Source: Haliclona indistincta
Taxonomy: Eukaryota > Porifera > Demospongiae > Haplosclerida > Chalinidae
Direction: 5' to 3'
Length of the DNA: 64,000 bases
NCBI GenBank assembly: GCA_964017065.1
Contig: OZ024783.1
Span: 2,581,772-2,645,771, forward strand
Shown: positions 30,024 to 42,574 of the stretch, piece after piece
How the letters are laid out: each line of letters starts with the position of its first letter
Position numbering within the stretch: the stretch's first letter is position 1
Translations under genes and position numbers: made by a program
Notes under the pieces: model-generated
What the model was told of the DNA's origin: nothing
The model's database searches: none
Seen by the model: the letters and a program-made list of their open reading frames with translations, nothing else

Positions 30024-30684
30024 TAGCCTCGTACCCAGGCTCTCTGGCGGAGACTTAATTATGCGTGGGTGTTGATATGCGGGGGTGGCAATTGAGAGCC
30101 TGGTATCCACTGATTCGCACATGCGCAGACGATCCATGGAATTCCATGGATCCGTACATTTTAGTTCACTATTGTGTTACCTTGCGTCACGTTTACGGGA
30201 TGACTGATTCTGATCGTGCACTAAGGCTATGCTGTTGGCTATGTAAATTTTCGGCGCGTTCCAGATAGTTTTTAGGCTGTTAAGAGAGCAGACAACTGGA
30301 GAAAGTTGCCCGCACACTAAAACAAGTCTGTCAGGTATCTCACACGTGGACGTACGAGGCTGTACCTTAGTCTTGATAAACTGGAACGCACCCCGTGGAG
30401 CTACACGGGTCATATGCTTTGTGCAAGCATTTTCCCACTTGATGCTCTTATGGTAGGCAAAGCCAGGCTTGTGGGAGACGCTGACGCTCGATCAATGCAG
30501 GCCATGTTGTAAACAAAGACGTCATAACGATATCTCGGTGGGCGTTAATACGTCATGGCACGTGCTTCTGCTCTGACAGCTCATTAATTCAAAACGCTAG
30601 ATACCAGGCTCTCAATCGCCACCCCTCGCATATCAACACCCACGCATAATTAAATCTCCGCCAGAGAGCCTGGGTACGAGGCTA
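30024..30684. mobile_element. Mutator-like MITE with 9-bp target duplication
   Basis: A 661-bp element with inverted repeats of about 80 bp beginning TAGCCTCGTACCCAGGCTCT, flanked by GGCTGGTAT at 30,015-30,023 and 30,685-30,693. A 9-bp duplication with long inverted repeats fits Mutator-like elements. The unique centre (about 30,110-30,600) has no recognised protein. Confidence 0.8.
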
Positions 30685-31592
30685 GGCTGGTATTAATTAT
30701 GGCAGTTACACTTGAGCATTTTTGGTTGCTATACCAAAATAATAGTATTTCTGATATTCATATTATACCTGCACAAATGCATATACAAAGTTTATACAAG
30801 GTATTGATATTGGTTCAACCATATCATCTATGCAACAGCTAAACTGGTCAAATGTTAATGAGCCACATATTCCATACCAAAACAAGGATAGTATCTTGCA
30901 AGAAGTCAACCTCTTTGTCCAGCCAATAACAATTATAGCCACATTAACAGTAAACCATTTTTTGGAGAAACAATTCAAAAAAGACAAAATTTAATTACAA
31001 GCTCATAGTAAATGAACTGTTAATATGCAAATTTCCAGTAAACTCTTAGTTGGACGGTCTCAGCAAACATTAATTTTTTCACTGAGAAAGTTCAAAGCTT
31101 TTGACAATTTTATGGACTGATTGTTCCTGGTACCCATCAACGTACCAGGAACAATCAGTCCATATTAGTATGCTTGATGAGTGATGTAAGTACTGAATTC
31201 CTGATCTGTATTGTACTATTAGTTGAAGCTACTGCAAAACCTTCTCTAGTTCGTCAAATATTAATGACCAAACCACAAAATAGGTAATCCTACCAACACC
31301 AAACAGGAAATATTTGTTTTCTTTAAATATTTGTGATAATACATAACTGATTACTTATAGCCGTGCAGTATGCTGAGTTGTATGCACTTTTATAAAAGCA
31401 TAACCATACCAGTTAGAAGCTTGTATAAAAATTATTCTCACCTCATGCATGTATTTAATTTTATCAGTGCCAAACCAAACCGCATGCGGGCACGGTACTG
31501 ATCAAAGTAGTATTTTGATGCTCACTTGTATGATCATAAATGCAAACTAGGACTGAATAATGTTCACACCAAAATGCATGCATGTTGCACTG
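30685..31592. other. Intergenic, contains a perfect-looking hairpin
   Basis: No gene is recognised. At about 31,111-31,162 a 23-bp stem (ATGGACTGATTGTTCCTGGT and complement) closes on a 6-base loop. The rest is AT-rich unique sequence. Confidence 0.5.
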
Positions 31593-32330
31593 GAAGATTT
31601 CTTAACGCTGCATTAATACCCTTACTCAGGGCGCCTACCTGTGGGCTGAGTGTTTTGCCTTAACTTTCGGCGTCAGGGAGCAAATAATAGCGTCCTCGAC
31701 GGACCAAAAGCTTTAGGACGGGAAATCCGATTCTCTGGTAGTTAAGGTCCAAGATTAGGAAATTACATTGCCAATACATTCATCTTTACCTTAGAACTTG
31801 CGCAGAGTCTGTAGAAATACGCACATCGACAAACGCGACTGGTCTCTGCTGGAGAGCTGTTTTCTGACCGCCATCTTGCTAGTTAATGAATTTTTGTGAT
31901 GTCACACGTTGGTTATTAACTAGTGATGAGTCATAACTACTAAACTGATTCAATGTATTTTGTATTAGTTATGACTCATTGCATTACAATATTTATTATG
32001 CGTGACATCACAAAATCCATTAAACTAGCAAGATGGCGGTCAGAAAACAGCTCTCTAGCAGAGAACAGTAGCGTTTGTCGATGTGCGTATTTCTACAGAC
32101 TCTGCGCAAGTTCTAAGGTAAAGATGAATGTATTGGCAATGTAATTTCCTAATCTTGGACCTTAACTACATGTACCAGAGAATCGGATTTCCCGTCCTAA
32201 AGCTTTTGGTCGGTCGAGGACACTATTATTTGCTCCCTGACGCCGAACTAATGAAAGTTAAGGCAAAACACTCAGCCCACAGGTAGGCGCCCTGGGTGAG
32301 GGTATTAATGCAGCGTTAAGAAATCTTAAC
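31593..32330. repeat. Long foldback with arms over 300 bp
   Basis: Arms about 31,593-31,910 and 31,990-32,330 are inverted copies starting AAGATTTCTTAACGCTGCAT and separated by about 80 bases. They include GACCGCCATCTTGCTAGTTA and the complement. Small indels (for example an extra catgta near 32,169) show the arms are diverging. It is probably a MITE or foldback transposon; no target duplication could be fixed. Confidence 0.8.
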
Positions 32331-32709
32331 TACCAGTAATTCAAAAGTTCTCTCCTAAAGGTTGTCCTTCCAGAGGATCCAATATCCCGCCATGTTGTGT
32401 CACGCCCGTGTCACGTGACTTGAAGCCATATGAATCATGGTGTTCAGTAAGGATAGAGGATCATTCTGATACATGCAACATGCCAGTAGGATCATTAGTT
32501 ACTGAGATATGAAGCAAAATGTGCAAAAACTATTTTTCTACTCTCTTCGTGTGGAACACTGTAGTGTCTGCTTGAAAAGCATGCAATGTACAGTGAATTA
32601 TTCATAGGCGGAAAGCATCTATAATAATTCATAGGCGGAAAGCATCTAAAATAATTATGTTGATTTGACATTGTATAACTGGTACTAACACTACAGCTTA
32701 TTAACATAC

Positions 32710-33463
32710 CTGTGGAAGGGCAGGCATCATTTATAGCTTTGGTGAGAGTTCCAGGTAGACCAGCAGCACTGATACACTCAGCAAGAGCTGACCAAGTACG
32801 TGGAACAGCTGAATCATTTGGGTCATCGTCATTACGAGACAACCAGTCTTTGAGCACCTCTCGAATAAACTCATCGTTAGATTTCTTTTCATATTTATTG
32901 ACTAAAACACCATCGTTCAGGAGCATGTGAGAAAAATCTGAGCATTTGCATTTTTCCGATGAAGAAATCCATTCGATGACTTTCAGAGCAGACCCATCAG
33001 CTTTCTTGAGGTGAATTAGCTGGTTATATGAGGGTCTGTCAGCTGTAAAGAACAAACGAATAATATTTTGCTCGTTGGTAGTCACAAAATTACTTCACTC
33101 ACATGACAACGGACCCGGGTTGGTCTCCACATCACCCGAGATGATCAGCAGTATTGCTAGTAAGTTTATCGCCAGGACGAGAACGACCAGAGACCGATGA
33201 CCGTAGGGCGAGAATAGAAATAAACAGCCATGACCGAAGCACTGTTTGCCGTTGTTTGCTGTGAAGACCCCTATTCGATGTCGCCAAAGCTTCGCTATGT
33301 CGGTATGTAGGGCCGGGTCAGGTTCGTCTTGCCTGACAACATCACTACTGCTACGTTTGCCGCATTTAAAAGACAACGCACATGACAGAGAAGATAGGGA
33401 ACCAGAGTAGCACTTGCTGATAGAGAGCCCTATTGTAGCTCGCCACAGCTCCACAGAGATCAT
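32710..33463 (-). CDS. Two-exon gene: hydrophobic leader - 2A-like peptide - Death domain
   Basis: Exon 1 is 33,103-33,463 and exon 2 is 32,710-33,042; the donor is GTGAGT and the phase-1 join gives S. I start at MISVEL because the 51-kb relative keeps that ATG and following residues. Residues 91-108 are strongly hydrophobic (SLVVLVLAINLLAILLII). Residues 109-118 are SGDVETNPGP, matching the 2A consensus D(V/I)ExNPGP, where translation skips the last G-P bond. Residues about 121-230 form a Death domain (DRPSYNQLIHLKKADG ... RTWSALAECISAAGLPG). Predicted output is a membrane-associated N-terminal peptide plus a separate Death protein starting with P118, or an uncleaved form. The donor after exon 2 (CACAG/GTATGT) implies further exons, which I could not find. 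Confidence 0.82.
33119..33142 (-). other. 2A-like ribosome-skipping signal
   Basis: On the minus strand these bases read G-D-V-E-T-N-P-G, and P follows. All positions of the D(V/I)ExNPG/P core are met, and it is preceded by LLIIS. It lies at the end of exon 1, five bases or so before the donor. Activity is predicted from the motif and not shown here. Confidence 0.85.
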
Positions 33464-33762
33464 GTCGGCTTTACCATAACCACATAACACGTAATATGAC
33501 GTAGCCGATCAATACACTACACCGTATTGCATGACCATAATTAGTAAGTGTAAGCAGTACTATTGACCACTACACCAAATGTCACTAGTGTGACCCTTAG
33601 TTATTATTAGTGTGACCCTTATTATTATAATACTCCTTTAGTCTTGAAACAAAAAGATGATAAGTGATATTTCTACACCAAATGTATGCAGTACTCAAAA
33701 TGCAAGTTTTAGCTTGGTTTTTAGATTCGATTTTAAAATAATAACCACAAAATGAAGTATTA
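33464..33762. other. Spacer between Death/2A gene and BRWD exon
   Basis: The presumed upstream region of the 2A-Death gene, about 300 bp, lies against the 3' end of the lone BRWD exon. No promoter motif stands out. A short direct repeat, tagtgtgacccttattatta-like, occurs at 33,586-33,626. Confidence 0.4.
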
Positions 33763-34308
33763 TTAATATTTGATGGTTGGTTTGACTGTTCTACCAGTTC
33801 GTGTAGTGACAATGTGTGATACTCGTGGAATAACCTCGTCTTCTTCATCCTCTAACTCATCATCTTCCTCATCGTCTGACATGCTCAATCGTCTAAGTCT
33901 CTTTGACGCTGACCTAGTCACTACCCTGCCCACTGCCCCGCCTCCTTCCTGATCATCATATCGTCTCTTCCGCTGTGATCTACTCCTAGTGGTCACACGT
34001 CTTCTGACCACGCCGACCTCCTCCTCCTCTTCAATGGACAGTTCGTCTCTGCTCTCAGATTCATCGTTTGATGAGAGTTCCTCAGTTGAGGTTGATAGTC
34101 CGTTCATTATCAAACTGCTCATTGTGTCTGCAGTGCTGTGAGAAGATGATCTTAGTCTAGATGGGATCTGTGGAGTGGATTCCGCTAGAATACCGAGGGT
34201 TCGTCTGGTACCATAGACTGGTCTGTCCTCAGATTGACAAGATTTCAGGAACTCCAGTACCTTGATCTCGAACAACGCTTGAAGAGACTTAGCCATCTTG
34301 TAGACCTG
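33763..34308 (-). pseudogene. Isolated last exon of BRWD/PHIP-like gene (copy 2)
   Basis: An intact-looking terminal exon (MAKSLQALFEIKVLEFLK ... TGRTVKPTIKY), nearly identical to 4,750-5,292. Its splice acceptor and about 20 bases of intron are kept, after which sequence switches at about 34,337 to an SRCR exon. No other BRWD exon accompanies it, so it is an orphan exon from segmental duplication even though its own reading frame is open. Confidence 0.85.
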
Positions 34309-35956
34309 TGAGGAGGAAACACCAAATTATACATGTAATACATATTCTTACTACAAGCTGACAGTGTTTGTTCACTACCAGTACATGATATTCTGTCATA
34401 TATTATTGGTTGAGGAGCTGCTCCAGTGAACAGACTATAGCTGTAACTATACACTGGAGTTGAGGAAAGCCACATTATTGTGGCAATTCTATGGTTTCAC
34501 ACCTGTTGTAGAGTATCCCAGTTGCCGACACACAACTCTTGCATCACTAGAAGACCAACCATATCCACACACATGTCCCTAGACTCCATTAACACATATC
34601 TGAACAGATCCTTCACTGGCTCTTCTTCCATTGACCAGACGAACTGCTCCATTCACACAACCTGTGCTTCCTACAATACTAGAGTAATATCATTGATACA
34701 ACATGATAGTGTAACCTACTGAAGCAGCGTACACCAGCCACTCTACCATAGTAACAGCTTGAGTATCCTGTTGTCCCTCCACTGCAGTTGGTCAGACTAC
34801 TCTCAGTTCCTGCACAACTGTATGACTGAGCTAGAACAGGTAGTGAGCCATCACCAAATCTTGAGGAGTGATAGTATATAGCCCCTAAAAATTAATAGTT
34901 AATGAAAGGTTTTTTAAGTCAGTAGATTATGTTCACTTACATGATGGATTATATCCTAATTGTCTGCAAACAACTTCAGCTTCTCTTCGATCCCAACCAT
35001 TGTCACACACTGTCCCCCACTCTCCATTAACACACACTTCAACTCTTCCCTCATCTGATGTGGATCCATTCATCAGTCGAACTGATCCATTAGTACATGA
35101 TGACAATACTATAGAACAGTAAAGCATTAGTGAAAAAGTTGCAGACACATTACAACACAAGTATATATATAACCTTTTTCCAAGCAGTGTACTCCAATGT
35201 CATTATAATGTGAGTAGTAAGACAGTGGTGATGAAGGGCAAACTACTATTGAAAATTCATTTGCAGTGCACAACAAGCCACTAAAGACAATTGGACCAGC
35301 TCCTCTACCAAATATGTCAGAAGTGAATAGTTGCACACCTAACAATCAAATCAAATTTATAGCCTGTATGTTTATCAATCAGCTCACGTGGTTTCTGGTG
35401 TCCAAGTTGTCTACACACCACTTCACCATCTCTTGTATCAAAGTAGTAGTTATTAATAGTCCCCCACACTCCATTACTGCAGTACTCCACTCTCCCTTCA
35501 ACTGTATTAGAACCACTGGGACCAACCAAACGAATATTACCATTGTGAGGACAATTATCTGTGTTTTCATAATAGCAACAATAGAGCTTACAAACATTAA
35601 GTAATACCTGAAATTTCTCCAACACATCTCACAGCAGCATCTCTGCGGTATGGTGATGTGCCGCATGATGAAGAGGAGTGCGAGCAGTTCATTAATGAGG
35701 ATTCATTGCCATAGCAAAGGAAGTTTGAGTACAATGATTGAAAAGATCTTGGACTAATATTTTAATTGCTAGTAGCTGTAATAATGAATTTAAAAATCAT
35801 TACATTTTATCACAATTCTTACCTATTGCAGCTGCAATTTGATATTAAAAAATTGGAAGACAGTCATGTGCTTTAATACATACTCACTCACCAGTAGCTG
35901 GTAGTCCTAATTGTCTGCACACAACAAATGCCTCTTCGTAACCCCAATTACTATTA

Positions 35957-37152
35957 GGGAGACACGGTAGTGTCTCCCTATGTAGGGATGAACGAGAAAA
36001 CAAGATGGCGGCTACATACAATGTATTAGCGTTCAAACGCTGATATTTCGCCTGGTGATAAATTTTATACGTCCAAAGACACTTAGATCTGCTATCTGGC
36101 GTTGCCCCATCTTACAGTAGCAAGGAGATTGCTCGAAATTGTTACTAAAGTGACGAACCTGGAAACGGTGAAAATCGACTTTCGTCATCTTCGTTTTCTT
36201 ATTCTTCTTTCTTCCACTCGCCTAGCGCCTTTACGCGAGCAGTGTCAAGACCAAAACACCCACGAACAGTCGTGAAATTCTCCTGGCATGTGCCTTTTGA
36301 ACTTACTTTTTAGCGAAACGACGATATACATTTGACGAGCTCACGATCACGAACAGTTGTCAGCTAAGTGTTTGACGCCATTATTGTGATTACGTAATAC
36401 GCACGTGACCAAACACACATGTAGAGTATCGCCATATGGAGAGCGCATATTGGCGTCTGGAGTCTTCGAAGAACAACTCACAGAGTAAGGTCGTGTAGTA
36501 TCACCGTTCTGCTGCTTGCCAGATAGTATCACAGCCATACAGAAAATTCTAAACCAGAGTGGGCGGGGCTCGTATGCTGTGCATCCAGGCATGAATGCAT
36601 GAGCTAGTTTCACCATTTAGGAGCTACAAGTTAAAAAGCAATTATCAAGAAAAGCAAACCAAACCAATGATGGAAACAAAAAAGAGATACATTATCTTGC
36701 CGAATTCGAACTGCACCAAAAATTTGAAACTCACTGTAAAAGAAAAAAGGACACAAACAAGAAAATAAAAAGATTTCTAACGAAATCAAAAGGATGTAGG
36801 GATAAAGAAATCTGCTACTGGTCCACAATGTAAACCAACAAGGAGCAAGCATGGAATGGTAACACGATTGACTTGCTAACAGACCATAGATCCCTACATC
36901 AGTGGCTGACTACAGCAGTTCTGCTAGTTGCTATTGACTGACACCTGACATGCATTGGTTAGCTTGTGACAAAATAATTATAGTATAGTCAAAATGTTAT
37001 GTACAGCCACTGATGTAGGGATCTATGGTCTGTTAGCAAGTCAATCGTGTTACCATTCCATGCTTGCTCCTTGTTGGTTTACATTGTGGACCAGTAGCAG
37101 ATTTCTTTATCCCTACATCCTTTTGATTTCGTTAGAAATCTTTTTATTTTCT
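35957..37152 (+). mobile_element. Composite foldback element, family F2, copy 3, inside an SRCR exon
   Basis: Same order as copy 2: hairpin GGGAGACAC...GTGTCTCCC, TATGTAGGGATGAACGAG, AACAAGATGGCGGCTACATA, a TTCTTATTCTTCTTTCTTCC tract near CGCCTAGCGCC, then the foldback tail (about 36,765-37,152). It splits the coding exon of SRCR domain 2 between ...GRWRELC and SNWGYEEAFVVC, which fixes its borders to within a few bases. No clear target duplication could be read. Confidence 0.82.
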
Positions 37153-37470
37153 TTAACACAGTTCTCTCCATCTCCCTTCCACACACATCTGTACAGTTCC
37201 CTCTGTTGGTACCAGTCCACCAATGAGACGAACATTACCAGTTGCACATGTGCCTAAAATAGTGGTTCTTTAGAGCTACAAGCTTTAAATAGAATATAAA
37301 ATTAATACCTGAACACTCTACTCCAACATCATCACTGTGTACACAATTATGACTACCAAAGGGTCTAGCAGTACAATCCAACAGCCTTTGTTCATTTCCA
37401 GTACAACTCAGATCATCCAACCAAATGGATCCACTACCTTGTCCATATAAAGCATTGTGCCTGTATGTAT

Positions 37471-38567
<1,097 letters not shown>

Positions 38568-38651
38568 TCATGCATACTGAAGAGTAGCATCAGCATTAAT
38601 AACTTACATATGAGAAGCAAAGCACATTTTGCTGTACAATTTATCATCTTT

Positions 38652-38745
38652 CATGCACTGCACAAGACCAGCAGCTGCACAAGACCAGCAGCTGCACAAG
38701 ACCAGCAGCTGCACAAGACTAGCAGCTGCACAAGACTAGCAGTTG
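38652..38745. repeat. 17-bp tandem repeat upstream of SRCR start
   Basis: About five copies of GCACAAGACCAGCAGCT lie directly 5' of the predicted SRCR start codon (minus strand), in the 5'UTR or promoter. Confidence 0.85.
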
Positions 38746-40381
38746 CACTATGACATAATGTAGTTATATCTGTTTGCGCTATTATGAAAAATCGCATGTG
38801 CTAAAAATAGTTTGTGTAATACGTTTAGAAGTATGCTCAGGAGTATTACAAGTAAAGTAAAGTAAAAAATTTTTAATAAAAAACTGAAAAGTGTAGGGAT
38901 GACTCTTAAAAAAGGAAAGGAACAAGATGGGATGATGCTTGCAAAAGTAAAGGAACAAGATGGAATAATGCTTGCAAATGTAAAAGCCCCAAGTATCCCT
39001 ACATCAGCGGCTTGCTGCGACGACGTGCAATTGACAAATGCGGAATCCTCTTCTTATACCTTTTACAACCGTCAATTACTTATCAGACCGTGTCCTCCAA
39101 AACACAGATACCTCTAGTTATTTACAACTGTCAACTACTTCATCGGACTGCGTCCTCCAAACACAGCTACCTGCAGCTTATTTACAACTGTCAACTACTT
39201 CATCGGACTGCGTCCTCCTAAACACAGATACCTATTATTATAGTTATTCACAACCGTCAATTACTTCATCGGACTGCGTCCTCCAAACACAGATTCACAA
39301 CCGTCAATTACCTCCATCGGACTGCGTCCTCCTTCAAGCCGCTGATGTAGGGATACTCGGGACTTTTACATTTGCAAGCATTATTCCATCTTGTTCCTTT
39401 ACTTTTGCAAGCATCATCCCATCTTGTTCCTTTCCTTTTTTAAGAGTCATCCCTACACTTTTCAGTTTTTATATAAAATTTTTTACTTTACTTGTTCCTG
39501 TTACTTTTTTGATCACTGTCAGTTTGAACTTATTAGTTGTAGTCTATGTTAGATGTTATTTCATTCTTACAACTCTGTGAGCAGTATATAGATACTAGTC
39601 TAGCAGAGATGTGAACGTGCACAGCCTCTTGAGAGTAAGGAGTGTGGTTTAAATGTTTAATATTACCAATCACAAGAATAATCATTCATTGAAAGGTTTA
39701 AAATAGTTAAAGAGGTTGAGGACGCAGACAGCATAATGTCAAGTCCAGGTATGATTTGACAACATGATACTTGTTAGTATTGTAATGGATGAAGAAGAGA
39801 CTATAGCACTGACAATTCATCGATGCTGCGAGCCTAAATAGTAGGAGCACGCCTAGTAGAATCTTGTTGAAGTCAATATGACACTCACAGAGGCTTCTAG
39901 TCCTTTGCAACTTACGCTGCGTGGTGTAGGAACCTTACTGTGCGTAGAATCTTGCTGCCGGTAAGCAGGCTAGACACTCAAGTTGTTCACGTCTGTGTAA
40001 GTCAGCTTTAACCCGCCATCTGAAGCGTTAACGAACAGATCAGTGTTATTTAGGGTATAGTACTGGTTTAGACACATTTTCATACCTCTGGCTTGCGCGC
40101 TGAAGCGTCCAGAGCAGAGACAAAACGCAGTAGCGAGATAGCTGCAAAACCAGACCCTTTCCTCGTATGTGGGCGGAGTTAATGATAAGAAGCGACAAGA
40201 GGGTTAATTAATGAAGTCGCTAGTCCAAAACGGTCCAAAAACCATGTTTTTCAAGGATTACTCGCTTCTGGTAGTGTTTGATGCCTATCTAAGAAGTAAG
40301 TGCACTAACCCTGATATATACACATGCGATGATGCAGGTTTGGTAGTGATTCGTTTACTCATGACAGCGCTATGCTTGTCA

Positions 40382-40995
40382 AAGAAGAAGAAGAAGAAGA
40401 AGAAGAAGAAGAAGAAGAAGAAGAAGAAGAAGAAGAAGAAGAAGAAGAAGAAGAAGAAGAAGAAGAAGAAGAAGAAGAAGAAGAAGAAGAAGAAGAAGAA
40501 GAAGAAGAAGAAGAAGAAGAAGAAGAAGAAGAAGAAGAAGAAGAAGAAGAAGAAGAAGAAGAAGAAGAAGAAGAAGAAGAAGAAGAAGAAGAAGAAGAAG
40601 AAGAAGAAGAAGAAGAAGAAGAAGAAGAAGAAGAAGAAGAAGAAGAAGAAGAAGAAGAAGAAGAAGAAGAAGAAGAAGAAGAAGAAGAAGAAGAAGAAGA
40701 AGAAGAAGAAAAGAAGAAGAAGAAAGAAGAAGAAGAAGAAGAAGAAGAAGAAGAAGAAGAAGAAGAAGAAGAAGAAGAAGAAGAAGAAGAAGAAGAAGAA
40801 GAAGAAGAAGAAGAAGAAGAAGAAGAAGAAGAAGAAGAAGAAGAAGAAGAAGAAGAAGAAGAAGAAGAAGAAGAAGAAGAAGAAGAAGAAGAAGAAGAAG
40901 AAGAAGAAGAAGAAGAAGAAGAAGAAGAAAGAAGAAGAAGAAGAAGAAGAAGAAGAAGAAGAAGAAGAAGAAGAAGAAGAAGAAGAAGAAAGAAG
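40382..40995. repeat. Giant (GAA)n microsatellite
   Basis: About 614 bp of almost pure GAA on the plus strand, roughly 200 units, with only a few interruptions (near 40,710-40,726 and 40,928). All purines are on one strand. F3 copy B has no comparable tract at the corresponding place (near 42,945), so the tract expanded in copy A or was lost in copy B. Assembly length may be inexact. Confidence 0.95.
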
Positions 40996-41346
40996 ACGAA
41001 CAATTCGCGTGGGCGGCGATTTCAGTTTACCACTTTAGAAACGTCTGCCAGCTTCGCCAAAGGTATTTCTTGCTCAGAACAATCGCCTGATCAATCCTAG
41101 ATGTCTAGAATCTCGAGAAACGCTATAACAGCGAAGGTCTGCAAATGCTCTCTGTCTTGATTTTCGTCGTCAAACAAGCAGTCCCGGCGACTTTCATAGA
41201 CGTCCTACAAGCGCTTACACTTCAGAGTCACTCAGAGATAGTTAAAATGCAGTATAGATGTATAATAGTACTAGAGATATGTGCGAAAACTCATTTTCAC
41301 ACATGAGTAGCCACCATCTTAATTCGAGGTCATCCCTACATATCAT

Positions 41347-41660
41347 TAGTCTGGGGGCCCGCCCCTTTCGCAACGAGGAAAGGGTCTGGTAAAAACCGTA
41401 CACAAAAGTCGTGCGACGGCACCTCATATAGTGCGCCCAATCAGGATGCAGTGCATATCATTAATTACGTAATGACCACGTTTACGTAGGCGTCCTAACA
41501 TTCAGCTCTGTCCAGCTGCTCGTCTATACGCTGTTTGCGTGGGCGCGGTGTCGCATGCGGTTTATGATTATGTAATACATTGCACAGCCGCTGCACGACT
41601 TTTGTGTACGGTTTTTACCAGACCCTTTCCTCGTTGCGAAAGGGGCGGGCCCCCAGACTA
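41347..41660. mobile_element. Mutator-like MITE inside F3 copy A
   Basis: A 314-bp element flanked by ACATATCAT at 41,338-41,346 and 41,661-41,669 (9-bp target duplication). The inverted repeats are about 85 bp and begin TAGTCTGGGGGCCCGCCCCT. The TAG start and 9-bp duplication resemble the element at 30,024-30,684. Confidence 0.85.
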
Positions 41661-41911
41661 ACATATCATTGCCTATCGGCAATGATAATAATATACGTTT
41701 AGAAGTATGCTTAGGAGTAATACAAGTATAGTAGAAATTTAAGTGTATAATAGCATTGTACTTTAGCAATAATTGCTATTCTGTGTGTTTTCCTGAAACT
41801 TGTTATCTGTTTACACTTTTTGGCACTTCCCATACTTCTCTTAAAATAACAATAAACACCAAAAATAAATAATAGCAGCTAAAGTTGTTCACATTACTTT
41901 ATTGTAAGATG

Positions 41912-42469
41912 CAGGAGCGCATAATGAGTGTGAGCGCGGTAAGAAGGCAGGAGCGCGACACTCCCACGCACTTGATTAAAAATTGCAACTCCACACATGA
42001 TGGACGTGTTTCTAAAGATAGACTTGTGATGGCCGACGGTACGCGTACGTACAGTTTCGTATTATATGGAACTTGGCTGTTAGAGGCTCCTTGAGGTAAG
42101 CAACATATCGTAGAAGCTTTCTACACCCACAATGGCGCGCAGACGATCTCCACGTGCTCGTATACCAGCTCAGAGAAACAGCACGACGGCCCACCATCAC
42201 GGATTCGACTCGTTTCTTGCTTTAACAGTATCTACTCAAGCTAGCAGACAAGCATGATTGTCCTAGGTTAGTGGAAAGCTGCTTCAAGTCTTACCTTCTA
42301 GAAGGCCAGTTCTATCCAATACGAAACTGTACGTACGCGTACCGTCGGTTATCACAAGTCTATCTTTAGAAACACGGCCATCATGTGTGGAGTTGCAATT
42401 TTTAATCAAGTGCGTGGGAGTGTCGCGCTCCTGCCTTCTTACCGCGCTCACTCTCATTATGCGCTCCTG
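41912..42469. mobile_element. hAT-like foldback MITE between the two F3 copies
   Basis: A 558-bp element with inverted arms of about 150 bp (CAGGAGCGCATAATGA outermost; GTACGCGTACG inside), flanked by TAAGATG repeats (7 bp; 8 if the neighbouring G is counted). CAG...CTG ends with a duplication of about 8 bp fit hAT elements. No transposase is present. Confidence 0.75.
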
Positions 42470-42574
42470 TAAGATGTTATATCACTATTTCCTTAATTCT
42501 TATCGCTTAGTTGAAAGTTATAAAAATTCAATGAGCATATCAAGTAATGATTTAAAGAAAATGTTGAATAATTA

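Larger units (their letters stand above)
38853..41692 (-). mobile_element. Composite foldback element, family F3, copy A
   Basis: Read on the minus strand from the right end: hairpin CATTGCC...GGCAATG, ATATGTAGGGATGACC, a box like AAGATGGTGGCTAC, a long (CTT)n = (GAA)n plus-strand tract, a body shared with copy B, and a foldback tail at 38,886-39,470. The tail arms contain GTGTAGGGATGACTCTT and AGTATCCCTACATCAGCGGC, and the loop is filled with 60-bp repeats (cttcatcggactgcgtcctc). A Mutator-like MITE has inserted at 41,347-41,660. Direct repeats of about 40 bp flank the element. No transposase is seen; the lysine- or glutamate-only ORFs are the triplet repeat. Confidence 0.75.

Noticed and set aside
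33103..33463. Possibility that the 2A belongs to a non-LTR retrotransposon
   Set aside because: No endonuclease or reverse transcriptase sequence is nearby, and the exon joins in phase to a Death domain.
39038..39580. 180-residue ORF with repeated SSDCVLQTQ-like phrases
   Set aside because: It follows the 60-bp repeats in the loop of the F3 tail; the repeats differ by indels that shift frame in copy B.
40211..41100. Plus and minus ORFs of poly-lysine, poly-glutamate and poly-serine over 200 residues
   Set aside because: They are the three frames of the (GAA)n tract, extended by flanking element sequence.
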